Below are positions 17,367-26,895 of a DNA stretch of 64,000 nucleotides, piece after piece. A model generated the notes under the pieces. The model was not told where the DNA came from, did no database searches, and was given only the letters and a program-made list of their open reading frames with translations. Position numbers and translations under genes: made by a program. The first letter of the stretch is position 1. Every line of letters starts with the position of its first letter. The DNA lies in the NCBI RefSeq assembly GCF_000260135.1, contig NZ_JH651384.1, positions 3,952,693 through 4,016,692 of the forward strand. The letters are read 5' to 3'. This DNA is from Thiothrix nivea DSM 5205 (GTDB lineage Bacteria; Pseudomonadota; Gammaproteobacteria; Thiotrichales; Thiotrichaceae).

Positions 17367-18848
17367 TCACTTGTGTTTGCCGTTGAGGCCGGATAGTGCA
17401 GCACTGGCAGCGCGGAACACCGCCCGCCCCTTGTTCATGGTTTCTTTCCATTCGAGGTCGGGGACGGAATCGTAGACCACACCTGCGCCCGCCTGGATGT
17501 GTAATATGTCATCCTTGATCACGGCAGTGCGGATGGCGATGGCGGTATCCATGTTGCCATTCCAGGCCAGATATCCGACTGCGCCGGAATAGACGCCGCG
17601 TTTTACCGGCTCGAATTCGTCGATGATTTCCATAGCGCGGATTTTGGGTGCGCCGCTGACCGTTCCAGCGGGGAAGGTGGCGCGTAATACGTCCATCGCA
17701 TCCAGACCGGGCAGCAGTTTGCCGGTGACGTTGGAAACGATGTGCATGACGTGTGAATAGCGTTCCACGATCATTTTGTCGGTGAGCTTGACCGAACCAA
17801 TTTCGCTGACGCGCCCGGTGTCATTGCGGCCAAGGTCGATCAGCATCAGGTGCTCGGCGATTTCCTTGGGGTCGTTGAGCAACTCGGCTTCCAGTTCCTG
17901 GTCGCGCTGTTCGGTTTCGCCGCGTTTGCGGGTTCCGGCGATCGGGCGCACGGTGATTTCGTTGTCTTCCAGCCGCACCAGGATTTCCGGTGAGGAGCCG
18001 ACGATGTGGAAATCGCCGAGGTTGAGGAAATACATGTACGGCGACGGGTTGAGGCGGCGCAGGGCGCGGTACAAATCCAGCGGCGGCGCTTCAAACGGGA
18101 TGCTCATGCGCTGTGACAGCACCACCTGCATGATGTCGCCTGCCTTGATGTATTCTTTGGCAGCGATGACGGCATCCTTGAAACCCTGTTCGGTAAAGCC
18201 GGAGACGAAATCGCTTTCGTCGATTTGCCGGGTTTTGGGGGCAGGGCGGTACAGGCGGCGGGCTTCCTGCAACTGGCGTTCCAGTGTATCTAGCCGCTGT
18301 TGCGCCTGCTGGAAGCCGCCAGTTTCGGCCAGCACGATCAGGTGCAATTCGCCGCGTAGGTTGTCGAATACCACGACCTCATCCGATACCATCAGCAGGA
18401 TGTCAGGCGTGCCAATCGGGTCAGGTTTGTCACGCCCCCGGCTGAGCTTTTTCTCGATGTAACGGATAGTTTCATAGCCGAAATAGCCGACCAGCCCGCC
18501 GTTGAAACGCGGGAAGCCTTCAATATCCGGCACTTGGTATTGCTGCTGGAACCCGGTAATCCATGCTAGCGGGTCAGCCACAGCGAAGGTTTCCAGTGGC
18601 TGGTGGGCACGGTGCAATTCCACCGTGTGGCCAAACACCTTGATGATGGTTTTGGCAGGCAGGCCGAGGATGGAATAGCGGCCCCATTTCTCCCCGCCCT
18701 GTACGGATTCGAACAGGTAAGAGTAGGGCGCGTCAGCCAGCTTGAGGTAAGCGCTTAACGGGGTATCAAGATCCGCCAGGATGGTGCGGCGGACGGGAAC
18801 GCGGTTATAGCCTTGGGTAATAAGGGTATCAAAGGTATCCTGATTCAT
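17367..18848 (-). CDS. trpE: Anthranilate synthase component I
   Basis: A 493-residue chorismate-utilising enzyme forming anthranilate with TrpG, the first committed step of tryptophan synthesis. Conserved blocks are [19 protein letters not shown] with the Trp feedback-site context, [51 protein letters not shown] and [17 protein letters not shown]. It sits in an rpe-gph-trpE-trpG arrangement found in many gammaproteobacteria; 91 bp separate it from gph, so a promoter may lie there. Confidence 0.95.
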   Translation of the reverse strand: MNQDTFDTLITQGYNRVPVRRTILADLDTPLSAYLKLADAPYSYLFESVQGGEKWGRYSILGLPAKTIIKVFGHTVELHRAHQPLETFAVADPLAWITGFQQQYQVPDIEGFPRFNGGLVGYFGYETIRYIEKKLSRGRDKPDPIGTPDILLMVSDEVVVFDNLRGELHLIVLAETGGFQQAQQRLDTLERQLQEARRLYRPAPKTRQIDESDFVSGFTEQGFKDAVIAAKEYIKAGDIMQVVLSQRMSIPFEAPPLDLYRALRRLNPSPYMYFLNLGDFHIVGSSPEILVRLEDNEITVRPIAGTRKRGETEQRDQELEAELLNDPKEIAEHLMLIDLGRNDTGRVSEIGSVKLTDKMIVERYSHVMHIVSNVTGKLLPGLDAMDVLRATFPAGTVSGAPKIRAMEIIDEFEPVKRGVYSGAVGYLAWNGNMDTAIAIRTAVIKDDILHIQAGAGVVYDSVPDLEWKETMNKGRAVFRAASAALSGLNGKHK

Positions 18849-18939
18849 GGGTACTTCCAGATAAAACGGTCAACGAAACACTTCCAGCAAAGGTCTCAGC
18901 AGGAACACCATCGCCACGTTTTATTTGGAAAATGTCTCA

Positions 18940-19620
18940 TCATGTGCAGCTAATCAGGTTGCTTAATTCTGCCATGGAGTCTATCACAGCATCCGGCGCA
19001 TAGTTACGAATATCTTCGCCGTGATTATAGCCGTATGTCATGCAGATGATCTGGAAACCTGCGGCGCGCGCGGCTTTCACATCTGATTTGGAATCGCCCA
19101 GCATCAGGGATTCTTCCGGCTTTACGCCTAGTGCATCCGCAGCATGGAGCAGGGGCAGGGGGTGTGGTTTCTTTTCCGGTAGGGTGTCGCCGCTGATGAC
19201 GATCTCGAAACGGTCGAAAATGCCCAAATCTTGCAGCAAGGGGTGGGTAAATTGCGCTGCCTTGTTGGTGACGCAGCCGACTTTCAAACCCTTGCAGTTT
19301 TGCAGGTAGTCCAGACCTTCCAGCACGCCGTCGTACAAGCGGCTGCGTTTGGAGGTATTTTCCGCATACAAATCCATGAAAATGGGCATGGCGCGTTCAA
19401 AGAGTGCTGTTTCCGGCATACCGTCGAGGTCGTTGGTCAGGCCGCGTTCCACCAGGCGCTGCACGCCGTTGCCTACCCATTGGCGCACGGCGGTTTCGCC
19501 ACGTACCGGCATGTCCAGTTGCTTCATCATTTCATCGACGCAAAACGCCAAGTCGGGAACGCTGTCTACCAGCGTGCCGTCTACGTCGATCAGTACCATT
19601 TTCGGTTTGAACATAATCAT
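18940..19620 (-). CDS. gph: Phosphoglycolate phosphatase
   Basis: A 226-residue HAD-superfamily phosphatase that removes 2-phosphoglycolate. Motif I is LIDVDGTLVDSVPDLA (catalytic Asp pair), motif II lies in VGCVTNKAA, motif III is the Lys of LPEKKPHP and motif IV is MLGDSKSDVKAARAAG. The first of two nearby ATGs (19620) has AGGA at good spacing. It is downstream of rpe with a 147-bp gap filled by an inverted G/C-rich repeat. Confidence 0.92.
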   Translation of the reverse strand: MIMFKPKMVLIDVDGTLVDSVPDLAFCVDEMMKQLDMPVRGETAVRQWVGNGVQRLVERGLTNDLDGMPETALFERAMPIFMDLYAENTSKRSRLYDGVLEGLDYLQNCKGLKVGCVTNKAAQFTHPLLQDLGIFDRFEIVISGDTLPEKKPHPLPLLHAADALGVKPEESLMLGDSKSDVKAARAAGFQIICMTYGYNHGEDIRNYAPDAVIDSMAELSNLISCT

Positions 19621-19634
19621 AGATTCCTGAAAGA

Positions 19635-19749
19635 AACCCCTCCTAACCTCCCCTTATCAGGGGAGGAACAAGAGATGCCCCCCATCAGCAATTCGGAGTT
19701 GCGGGCAAGGCTCTCTCCCCTGATAAGGGGGGGGGCTGGGGAGGGGGTT
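19635..19749. repeat. REP doublet (REPIN-like) between rpe and gph
   Basis: Two copies of a roughly 35-bp unit face each other: the left reads AACCCCTCC...CTTATCAGGGGAG and the right is its imperfect inverse, ending GGGAGGGGGTT. Each unit also forms its own hairpin (CCTCCCCTTATCAGGGGAGG on the left). The right end finishes in GGGTTCTTC like the repeat before nadD. Such doublets are typical of REPINs and may affect mRNA stability within the rpe-gph operon. Confidence 0.65.
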
Positions 19750-19767
19750 CTTCAAAGGGTTATAAAC

Positions 19768-20466
19768 TTATACGTTTGCTTCTGCCAGCTGTGCGCGGAA
19801 ATCAGTCAGGATGCTGTTGTAGTGCTGCGGGTCAGACGTTTTAGCTGCGCCAAAGATTGCAGAACCCGCGACAAATGTATCCGCGCCTGCTTCCTTGATT
19901 TCCCGGATGTTGCTGGCTTTGACGCCGCCATCAATTTCCAGGCGGATGTCGAGGCCGGAATCGTCAATCATCTTACGTGCCTGACGCAGTTTGTCGAGCG
20001 CGGACGGGATGAAGCTCTGGCCGCCGAAACCAGGGTTGACGGACATCAGCAGGATCATGTCCACCTTGTCCATCACGTATTCCAGCACGGATAGAGGAGT
20101 GGCAGGGTTGAACACCAGGCCGGATTTACAGCCTTCGCTGCGGATCAGTTGCAGGGTACGGTCAACGTGTTCGGACGCTTCCGGGTGGAAGGTGATGTAG
20201 CTCGCGCCAGCCGCTGCAAAATCCGGGATGATGCGGTCAACCGGCTTGACCATCAGGTGTACATCGATAGGTGCGGTTACGCCGTGCTTGCGCAGTGCTT
20301 CGCAAACCAGTGGCCCAATGGTCAGGTTGGGGACGTAGTGGTTATCCATGACATCGAAATGCACGATGTCAGCGCCGGAAGTCAGTACGTTGACGACTTC
20401 TTCCCCCAAACGGGCGAAGTCGGCAGACAGGATGGATGGTGCGATGAAATCAGCTTGACGTGCCAT
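19768..20466 (-). CDS. rpe: Ribulose-phosphate 3-epimerase
   Basis: A 232-residue TIM-barrel enzyme interconverting ribulose 5-phosphate and xylulose 5-phosphate. Signatures are [35 protein letters not shown] with the metal-binding His/Asp, [26 protein letters not shown] and [18 protein letters not shown] precedes the ATG. It is the first gene of rpe-gph-trpEG. Confidence 0.96.
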   Translation of the reverse strand: MARQADFIAPSILSADFARLGEEVVNVLTSGADIVHFDVMDNHYVPNLTIGPLVCEALRKHGVTAPIDVHLMVKPVDRIIPDFAAAGASYITFHPEASEHVDRTLQLIRSEGCKSGLVFNPATPLSVLEYVMDKVDMILLMSVNPGFGGQSFIPSALDKLRQARKMIDDSGLDIRLEIDGGVKASNIREIKEAGADTFVAGSAIFGAAKTSDPQHYNSILTDFRAQLAEANV

Positions 20467-20575
20467 GAAACCTTCTCCTCAAAATGACGGCAATCAAAAA
20501 CGCCACCACTCTACCCGAAAGGCCGCGCCATTGCAGCCCTTCCGGGTGAGATAGGTCGGGAGCTAGTATTTTCCT

Positions 20576-20604
20576 CTTGAAATCTCCCACAAACGCCCCC
20601 ATCT
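20576..20604 (+). promoter_or_regulatory. Sigma-32 heat-shock promoter of htpG
   Basis: CTTGAA at 20576-20581 and CCCCATCT at 20597-20604, separated by 15 bases, match the RpoH consensus almost exactly, including the TTTCCT context upstream of the -35. It lies 41 bp upstream of the htpG start codon. Confidence 0.85.
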
Positions 20605-20644
20605 CTCGCCCATCGAACGAACAAGATGTGAGGACCAACAACCT

Positions 20645-22534
20645 ATGACTGACAGTGCAACCAAGGAAAACATGCAATTCCAGACAGAAGTAAATCAGCT
20701 TCTGCACCTGATGATCCACTCGCTGTACTCCAACAAGGAAATCTTCCTGCGTGAGCTGATTTCCAACGGTTCGGATGCTTGTGACAAGCTGCGCTTCGAG
20801 GCCATCGGCAATGACAGCCTGTATGAAAACGACGGCGACCTGCGCGTGGAAGTGGAATTCGACAGTACAGCAGGCACGATCACCGTGCGTGATAACGGCA
20901 TCGGCATGAGCCGCGATGAAGTTGTCAATAACATTGGTACTATCGCCAAATCCGGCACCAAGGAGTTCCTCAGCAAACTGACCGGCGACCAGCAGAAAGA
21001 CTCGCACCTGATCGGCCAGTTCGGGGTCGGTTTCTACTCATCCTTTATCGTTGCCGACAAAGTGACGCTGACCACCCGTCGGGCTGGAACAGCAGCTTCC
21101 GAAGCTGTACGTTGGGAGTCCGACGCGCAATCCGGTTACTCACTGGAACAGGTCGAAAAAGCTACACGCGGCACTGAAATCGTCCTGCACCTGAAAGAAG
21201 ACGAAAAGCTGCTGGCCGATGGCTGGCGTCTGCGCAACATCATCCGTCAGTATTCCGACCACATCCCGCTGCCGGTCATGATGCACAAGCAGGAAGAGGG
21301 CAAGCAGGCCGAGGAATGGGAAACCGTCAACAAAGCCAACGCGCTGTGGACGCGTTCCAAATCCGACGTGAAAGACGAGGAATACCAGGAATTCTACAAG
21401 CACGTTTCCCACGACTGGGAAGACGCGCTGGCGTGGAGCCACAACCGCGTCGAAGGCAAATACGAGTACACCTCGCTACTGTACCTGCCATCCAAAGCGC
21501 CATTCGACCTGTTCGACCGCGACACCAACCACGGCCTGAAGTTATACGTGCAGCGCGTCTTCATCATGGAAGACAAGGAAAACAAACTGTTGCCACGCTA
21601 CCTGCGCTTCGTGCGCGGCGTGCTCGATTCCGCCGATCTGCCACTGAACGTGTCGCGTGAAATCCTGCAAGGCAACAAGATCATCGAAAGCATGAAAAGC
21701 GGCTCGGTGAAGAAAATCCTCGGCCTGCTGGAAAACATGTCTGCCAACGAGCCGGAAAAATATCAGAGCTTCTGGAAAGAATTCGGCAAGGTGCTGAAGG
21801 AAGGCCCCGGCGAAGACTTCGGCAACCGCGAAGAAATCGCCAAGTTACTGCGCTTCTCCTCCACGCTGGACGATAACGCTGAGCAGAAGGTTTCGCTGCC
21901 TGACTACATCGCCCGGATGAAGGAAGGCCAAGACAAAATATTCTACATCACTGCCGATACCCACACGGCAGCGAAAAACAGCCCGCATCTGGAAGTGTTC
22001 CGCAAAAAGGGTATCGAAGTGCTGCTGCTCTCCGACCGCGTGGATGAATGGCTGGTGCAGCACCTGATGGAATTCGATGGTAAATCCTTGCAATCCGTTG
22101 CCAAAGGCGATCTGGACTTGTCCAAACTCGAAACGGAGGAAGACAAGAAAGAGCAGGAAAAGGTCGAAGCCGAAGCCAAAAACATGGTCGAACACATCAA
22201 AAAGGCACTCACAGACAAGGTGGAAGACGTGAAGGTTTCGCACCGCCTGACCAGTTCACCGTCCTGCATTATCCTTGGCGAGCACGACATGGCTCTGTAT
22301 ATGCAGAACTTGCTCAAGCAGGCTGGCCATGAAATGCCGACCACCAAGCCGCTGCTGGAAATCAACCCGACCCACCCGCTGCTCAAGCGGATGGAGGCGG
22401 AAACCGATGACGACCGCTTTGCCGAATGGGCGAGCGTGTTGCTGGATCAGGCTATCCTGGCCGAAGGCGGGCAGCTGGAAGACCCGGCGGGTTTCGTGCA
22501 TCGCCTGAATGGTTTGATGCTGGCGATGGCATAA
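20645..22534 (+). CDS. htpG: Molecular chaperone HtpG (Hsp90)
   Basis: A 629-residue bacterial Hsp90, near the E. coli length. The N-terminal ATPase shows [33 protein letters not shown], the lid region [20 protein letters not shown] and [17 protein letters not shown]. The middle domain carries [20 protein letters not shown] with the catalytic Arg (NVSREILQ), and the C-terminal dimerisation domain ends after [10 protein letters not shown]. It acts as an ATP-dependent chaperone in the cytoplasm and is preceded by a clear heat-shock promoter. Confidence 0.97.
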   Translation: MTDSATKENMQFQTEVNQLLHLMIHSLYSNKEIFLRELISNGSDACDKLRFEAIGNDSLYENDGDLRVEVEFDSTAGTITVRDNGIGMSRDEVVNNIGTIAKSGTKEFLSKLTGDQQKDSHLIGQFGVGFYSSFIVADKVTLTTRRAGTAASEAVRWESDAQSGYSLEQVEKATRGTEIVLHLKEDEKLLADGWRLRNIIRQYSDHIPLPVMMHKQEEGKQAEEWETVNKANALWTRSKSDVKDEEYQEFYKHVSHDWEDALAWSHNRVEGKYEYTSLLYLPSKAPFDLFDRDTNHGLKLYVQRVFIMEDKENKLLPRYLRFVRGVLDSADLPLNVSREILQGNKIIESMKSGSVKKILGLLENMSANEPEKYQSFWKEFGKVLKEGPGEDFGNREEIAKLLRFSSTLDDNAEQKVSLPDYIARMKEGQDKIFYITADTHTAAKNSPHLEVFRKKGIEVLLLSDRVDEWLVQHLMEFDGKSLQSVAKGDLDLSKLETEEDKKEQEKVEAEAKNMVEHIKKALTDKVEDVKVSHRLTSSPSCIILGEHDMALYMQNLLKQAGHEMPTTKPLLEINPTHPLLKRMEAETDDDRFAEWASVLLDQAILAEGGQLEDPAGFVHRLNGLMLAMA

Positions 22535-22672
22535 AAATATTCGCAAATACTCGTCGATCCCTCTCTCACAAAGTGGGCGGGGGATTTTCCTGAATTCTTC
22601 CAACGGGGCTGTTTTTTACATGTATGATAGGGTAGTGCTTGTTCCGTAAAATAATTTAGACATTATCGTGCC

Positions 22673-23650
22673 ATGTCACAGCAATTACCACCGCTAAACG
22701 CCTTGCGTGCCTTTGAGGCTGTCGCCCGCCACCTGAGTTTTACCAAGGCGGCGGAAGAACTCAGCGTGACCCGCGCTGCCATCAGCCACCAGATCAAATA
22801 TCTGGAGGATTATCTGGGCTTTGCCCTGATTGAGCGCAAAAACCGGGCGATTGTCCTGTCACCGCAAGCTGAGGCAGCCTTGCCCCAGCTCCGTGAAGGC
22901 TTTAACAATCTGGCGGAAGCCGTGCGTCTGATGCGCAGTGCTACACCAACGCTCAGCATTACGGTGTGTACAGCCCCATCGTTTGCCTCCAAGTGGCTGA
23001 TTCCGCGCCTGCCACGTTTTTCCCGTCAGCATCCGGAAATCGATATGCAGATCAACAGTAACGCCATGCTGGTGGATGCTGATTTGCAACAAGGTGCTGG
23101 TGCGATCGACAGTTTTTTCCGTCAGAACCAAGTGGATGTGGTAATCAGTTTTGCAACGGGTGGCCATGCCGGGGAGGATGCCGAGAAGCTGTTCCCGGTG
23201 TCGGCAGTGCCGGTGTGCAGCCCTGCGCTGGTTGGAAACGCCCACCCACATCCATTGCTGACGCCGCAGGATCTCGCTTTCCACGCGCTGCTGCATGATG
23301 ATACCAACTACGTCGGCCATCCAACCTGGGCGAAATGGCTGCAACTGCATGGGGTCGAGGGCGTTAACGCCAACCGTGGTTTGCACTTCAATCATGTTTC
23401 ACTGGCGCTGGATGCAGCGGTGGACGGGCAGGGTGTACTGCTGAGCCTGAAGCCACTGGCGCAGTCAGAAATTGACGCAGGCAGGCTGTGTGTCCCTTTC
23501 GATTTGCTGATGCCGCTGGAACATGCTTACTATATTGTCCGCCCGCAAAAAGCCGGGGAGGGCGGCAACCAGCAAGCGTGTGACGCATTTGTGGAATGGC
23601 TGCGGGAAGAAGCGCAACTGCAAATCAAGGCATCGGGTAAGGAAAGCTAA
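22673..23650 (+). CDS. LysR-family regulator, GcvA-like
   Basis: A 325-residue LysR-type regulator. The winged HTH is residues about 7-64 (LNALRAFEAVARHLSFTKAA, RAAISHQIKYLEDYLG), followed by a periplasmic-binding-protein-like effector domain (about 95-310). The opening LPPLNALRAFEAVARHLSF and FALIERKNRAIVLSP resemble GcvA-type regulators of glycine cleavage. No gcv gene is close, so the target is unknown. It is preceded by 138 bp without another gene and followed by the candidate small RNA. Confidence 0.85.
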   Translation: MSQQLPPLNALRAFEAVARHLSFTKAAEELSVTRAAISHQIKYLEDYLGFALIERKNRAIVLSPQAEAALPQLREGFNNLAEAVRLMRSATPTLSITVCTAPSFASKWLIPRLPRFSRQHPEIDMQINSNAMLVDADLQQGAGAIDSFFRQNQVDVVISFATGGHAGEDAEKLFPVSAVPVCSPALVGNAHPHPLLTPQDLAFHALLHDDTNYVGHPTWAKWLQLHGVEGVNANRGLHFNHVSLALDAAVDGQGVLLSLKPLAQSEIDAGRLCVPFDLLMPLEHAYYIVRPQKAGEGGNQQACDAFVEWLREEAQLQIKASGKES

Positions 23651-23673
23651 CCATCAGGTTGAAAAATTGTAGC

Positions 23674-23702
23674 TTGTCCGCAATGTGTTTCGTTTTTAAC
23701 AT
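23674..23702 (+). promoter_or_regulatory. Possible promoter of the anti-SD small RNA
   Basis: TTGTCC at 23674-23679 and TAACAT at 23697-23702 with a 17-bp spacer fit a moderate sigma-70 promoter (four of six consensus bases in each box). It would start transcription near 23709, about 15 bases before the first hairpin. Confidence 0.4.
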
Positions 23703-23708
23703 GCACTC

Positions 23709-23856
23709 ATTGCAAAAATAACAGTGGCCTTAATACTCCTCTCTCTCCTCCTCCTAGCGGTAAGGTCACATGCAATGCCCACGGAATATGAACATGGGGA
23801 ATATCTCCTCCTCCTCTTAAAACCTCATGTTCTTGCCGTGGGCTTTTCTTTTTTTT
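23709..23856 (+). ncRNA. Candidate small RNA with two anti-Shine-Dalgarno hairpin loops
   Basis: Hairpin 1 has a 9-bp stem (GTGGCCTTA at 23724-23732 with TAAGGTCAC at 23761-23769, one G-U pair) and a 28-nt loop holding CTCCTCCTCCT. Hairpin 2 pairs GCCCACGG and GAACATGGGG (23777-23799) with CCTCATGTTC and CCGTGGGC (23823-23843), and its loop holds CTCCTCCTCCTC. It is followed by a run of U with one C (23844-23856), a classical intrinsic terminator. A promoter-like TTGTCC-17-TAACAT lies at 23674-23702. Both loops would expose sequence complementary to AGGAGG ribosome-binding sites, like the alphaproteobacterial anti-SD 'cuckoo'-type RNAs. Structure is seen; expression and function are inference. 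Confidence 0.7.
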
Positions 23857-23860
23857 CCCT

Positions 23861-24463
23861 TTATTGCAAACATGCCAGTAATGACAGCGTAATCCGCGCC
23901 GTCGCTCCCCACAGCACTTCATGATCATATTCCTGAAAATACACCACCGGCACAGGTTCGGTTAAATCCGCCAGTTGTCGGTAACGGATTTCGTGGTGTT
24001 GTGGTTGCGCCAGCCAATTCAGCGGGATGGTGAAAATCCGCGCTACTTCCTGAGGGCTGGGAATCAGGTTGTAAGGCCAGGGTACAGCCCCGACGACCGG
24101 CGCGATGCGGAAACGGCTGACGCTGTGGTGCGGGGTCAGTTGCCCCAGCACCCGTACATCCTGCGGCTGGATGCCCACTTCCTCGTGCGCCTCGCGCAGG
24201 GCGGTGGCGATCAGGTCAATGTCTTCCGGGTCACGCTTGCCGCCAGCAAACGCGACCTGACCGCCATGCCGGTCGGTTGCCGAAGCAGGGCGGCGGATAA
24301 ACAGCAAGTGCCAACTGTTACCCATCCGCACGAATGGCACTAGTACCCCAGCTTCCCGACAGACGTGACCACCAGCAATCTGCGGCACGTCATGGGTGGG
24401 CAGGCTCTGTCGGCGCAGGCGCTGGGCGATGTCGGTTTCGGTCAGTTGATCCAGCTGGTTCAC
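23861..24463 (-). CDS. Nudix hydrolase, CoA pyrophosphatase type
   Basis: A 200-residue Nudix enzyme. The Nudix box is complete (GGKRDPEDIDLIATALREAH followed by EEVGI), and the preceding RRPASATDRHGGQVAFAGG is the extended UPF0035 motif characteristic of CoA diphosphatases such as NudL and PCD1. Predicted to cleave CoA or oxidised CoA to 4'-phosphopantetheine and 3',5'-ADP. It is convergent with the small RNA terminator and lies 12 bases downstream of the desaturase gene on the same strand. Confidence 0.88.
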   Translation of the reverse strand: MNQLDQLTETDIAQRLRRQSLPTHDVPQIAGGHVCREAGVLVPFVRMGNSWHLLFIRRPASATDRHGGQVAFAGGKRDPEDIDLIATALREAHEEVGIQPQDVRVLGQLTPHHSVSRFRIAPVVGAVPWPYNLIPSPQEVARIFTIPLNWLAQPQHHEIRYRQLADLTEPVPVVYFQEYDHEVLWGATARITLSLLACLQ

Positions 24464-24475
24464 GTCAACCTCCCG

Positions 24476-25552
24476 TCAGGCGGCGACTGAGTATCCACGC
24501 AGCCGGTGGGCAAACTGTTCCAGTGCGGCAACGCCGGTTTTTTCGGCGGCATTGATCCACTCCTGCACGGCTTCCAGCCGCGCTTCCTGACTGGCGGTGG
24601 TGCGTTCCCACAGCTGGTGCAGACGCTGCTGGAACTGGTAAACGGTTTGCAGCGCCTGGCTTTCGGCAAGGATGGCCTGATGGCGTAATTCCGCCTTGGT
24701 AACGGGTTTGATCACTTGCTGGGCGAAATTGGAGAGCACCTGCAAGCGGTTGCCCAAGACAGCGGTTACGGTGTCGAAATCCACCGTCAGCTTGTTGGGG
24801 TTGACGCGCAGGCGTGGGGCAACCTTGCGCACTTTGGCCATGCCCAGCATTTCCAGCAGGCGGATGTAGAACCAGCCAATATCAAATTCATACCAGCGGC
24901 TGGAAAGGCGCGCGGAAGAGGCGAACGCATGGTGGTTGTTATGCAGCTCCTCGCCGCCGATCAGGATGCCGATGGGGGAAATGTTGGTGGAAGCGTCGGT
25001 GGTCGTCCAGTTGCGGTAGCCCCAGAAATGGCCGATGCCATTGATCACGCCTGCCGCCCAGAACGGAATCCACGCCATTTGCGTCAGCCATACCAGTATG
25101 CCAGAAGCTTCAAACAGCACGATGTCGATGATGAACATGCTGGTGACGCCAAGCCAAGGGAAACGCGAGTAAATGTGCTGTTCCAGCCAGTCATCGGGCG
25201 TACCCTTGCCGTATTTTTCCAGCGTTTCCTGATTGTGGGATTCCTGCCGGTATAGCCATGCGCCCAGCCACAGCACAGTGTTGAGGCCACGGGTTTGCGG
25301 GCTGTGCGGGTCTTCGGTGGTTTCGCATTTGGCGTGGTGTTTGCGGTGGATGGCGACCCATTCGCGCGTGACCATGCCGGTAGTCAGCCATAGCCAGAAA
25401 CGGAAAAAATGTGATGGCACTGCCCCCAAATCCAGCGCCCGGTGCGCCTGCGCGCGGTGCAGGAAAATGGTGACGGCGGCGATGGTGATGTGGGTAAGCC
25501 CCAAGGTAACGAGCAAAATTTCCCACCACTGCCAGTGCGACAATAAACCCAT
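24476..25552 (-). CDS. Acyl-CoA/fatty-acid delta-9 desaturase
   Basis: A 358-residue membrane di-iron desaturase. The three histidine boxes are intact: HRAQAH (residues 32-37), HRKHH (69-73) and HNNHH (204-208), with hydrophobic segments before and between them as in stearoyl-CoA desaturases. The last 110 residues or so are a charged helical tail (QVIKPVTKAELRHQAILAES region) beyond the catalytic core. It introduces a cis double bond in membrane acyl chains, using an electron donor not encoded nearby. It is grouped with the Nudix CoA hydrolase on the same strand. Confidence 0.9.
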   Translation of the reverse strand: MGLLSHWQWWEILLVTLGLTHITIAAVTIFLHRAQAHRALDLGAVPSHFFRFWLWLTTGMVTREWVAIHRKHHAKCETTEDPHSPQTRGLNTVLWLGAWLYRQESHNQETLEKYGKGTPDDWLEQHIYSRFPWLGVTSMFIIDIVLFEASGILVWLTQMAWIPFWAAGVINGIGHFWGYRNWTTTDASTNISPIGILIGGEELHNNHHAFASSARLSSRWYEFDIGWFYIRLLEMLGMAKVRKVAPRLRVNPNKLTVDFDTVTAVLGNRLQVLSNFAQQVIKPVTKAELRHQAILAESQALQTVYQFQQRLHQLWERTTASQEARLEAVQEWINAAEKTGVAALEQFAHRLRGYSVAA

Positions 25553-25703
25553 GAATAGACCCTCCTCCTCGGTTGCGACCCTGACACTTTACTACATCCG
25601 TCAAGGGTAACGAAAAAAATTTGCATCCGTTGAATCCGCTTTGTTGGCAGCCTGCGTATTAACTGGTGATAGTCCACAAACATCATTTACGCCAGGGGCT
25701 GAT

Positions 25704-25731
25704 GGAAACCTTTCCTGTGCGGAAGGTTTCC
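25704..25731 (+). terminator. Orphan hairpin upstream of the ECF sigma gene
   Basis: GGAAACCTT and AAGGTTTCC pair perfectly, extended by a further TCC/GGA, with a small loop and a following TCTTT. It has the shape of a weak plus-strand terminator, but no gene precedes it on that strand. It may end an unannotated short transcript or lie in the 5' leader of the sigma gene. Confidence 0.4.
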
Positions 25732-25825
25732 TCTTTAACAGTTTTCCAGCATGGTTGGTGGTGTAGATCGTGGGTGAAATAACCCTGTGCTAGACTCGTG
25801 ATAAGGTTACAGTGGAGAAACATAA

Positions 25826-26419
25826 ATGGCGCAGGATCAGGGTGAACTTTATGTCCTGCTGGAAAAAATCCAGCGGGGTGATCAGGCAGCGCTGGGCATA
25901 TTTTACGACGCGACAGTCAGGCGGGTGTATGCTGTCGCCATCAAGGTAACAGCCAGCCCGGAGCTGGCTGAAGAAATCGTCAGCGATGTGTTCATGCAGG
26001 TGTGGCATAACGCATCCAGTTACAGCGCGGAGCGTTCCACGCCTTTGGGTTGGCTGTTGATGATGGCGCATAGCCGTTCGATTGACAGCCTGCGGCGGGA
26101 AGGCAGTGCCACCCGTAACCAGATGCCGTTGGAGGAAGCTTACGATGCCCCGGATGAGACGACGCCAGGCCCGCTGGCGGCTACGCTGGGGGTGGAGCAA
26201 CACCATGAACTGGCTAGCGCCTTGAAGCTACTGGATGGACAACAGCGACAGATGATTACATTAGCTTTCTATCGTGGCCTGAGCCACCAGGAAATTGCCA
26301 ACTACACCGGTGAGCCGTTGGGGACGGTGAAAACCACCCTGCGGCGCGCGCAAAGCATCCTGCGTGGCGCGCTGACCGCAACCGGGTTTGTGCAAGGGGG
26401 TGATTATGCCAAAGCGTGA
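25826..26419 (+). CDS. ECF-family RNA polymerase sigma factor
   Basis: A 197-residue sigma-70 of the extracytoplasmic-function class. Region 2 is seen in GIFYDATVRRVYAVAIKVT and EIVSDVFMQVWHNASSY with the promoter-melting residues, then STPLGWLLMMAHSRSIDSLR. Region 4 is LDGQQRQMITLAFYRGLSHQ and GTVKTTLRRAQSILRGAL. It overlaps the following cupin anti-sigma gene by 14 bases, the layout of ChrR-type sigma/anti-sigma pairs, so its activity is probably held by that protein. The inducing stress (singlet oxygen or organic peroxide in relatives) is inference. Confidence 0.9.
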   Translation: MAQDQGELYVLLEKIQRGDQAALGIFYDATVRRVYAVAIKVTASPELAEEIVSDVFMQVWHNASSYSAERSTPLGWLLMMAHSRSIDSLRREGSATRNQMPLEEAYDAPDETTPGPLAATLGVEQHHELASALKLLDGQQRQMITLAFYRGLSHQEIANYTGEPLGTVKTTLRRAQSILRGALTATGFVQGGDYAKA

Positions 26420-26885
26420 CGACATCAATGCAGCTGCTCCGGTTCTGGACGAAGACATCCTGCAACTGCTGGCAGAGGCACAGGAAGAAGTTGAGCTGCC
26501 TGCCGAGCTGGAGGCGCGTATGCGCAACAACCTCCTGACCAAAGTGGCGCAGGAAGAAGCCGGTATGTTGCCGGGTTTCAAGACCATCCGTGCGGCTGAA
26601 GGTGAGTGGATTGAAGCTTTACCGGGCGCACGCATCAAAATCCTGCACCAAGAAGGCAATTCTGGTTTGCTCACCTACCTGGCGCGGCTCGACCCCGGTT
26701 TTGAAATGCCCGGCCATCCGCACCCGTTCGACGAGGAATGCATCATGCTGGAAGGCGAGTTGTGGTTTGGCGACCTGCATTTGAAAGCGGGCGATTACCA
26801 CTTTGCCGCCAAAGGTGTTTACCACGGCAAGTTACGCACCGAAACCGGCGCGTTGGCCTTCCTGAAAGGCGCATTGCCAGCGTAG
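26406..26885 (+). CDS. ChrR-like cupin anti-sigma factor
   Basis: A 159-residue protein with a helical N-terminus (about 1-50) and a ChrR-type cupin (about 55-157). The cupin metal ligands His104, His106, Glu110 and His140 are present (GHPHPFDEE and GVYHG). In classic ChrR the N-terminal domain binds zinc through an HxxxCxxC motif; none is present, and the only cysteine is Cys112 in the cupin. ATG 26406 has AGGGGGTGA upstream and overlaps the sigma gene. Predicted to sequester the sigma factor and release it on stress. Confidence 0.8.
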   Translation: MPKRDDINAAAPVLDEDILQLLAEAQEEVELPAELEARMRNNLLTKVAQEEAGMLPGFKTIRAAEGEWIEALPGARIKILHQEGNSGLLTYLARLDPGFEMPGHPHPFDEECIMLEGELWFGDLHLKAGDYHFAAKGVYHGKLRTETGALAFLKGALPA

Positions 26886-26895
26886 GGAGGACAGC

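Noticed and set aside
23724-23924. 66-codon plus-strand ORF with a hydrophobic start
   Set aside because: It lies over the two hairpins and terminator of the candidate small RNA and into the Nudix gene. The Leu-rich stretches come from the repeated CTC units.
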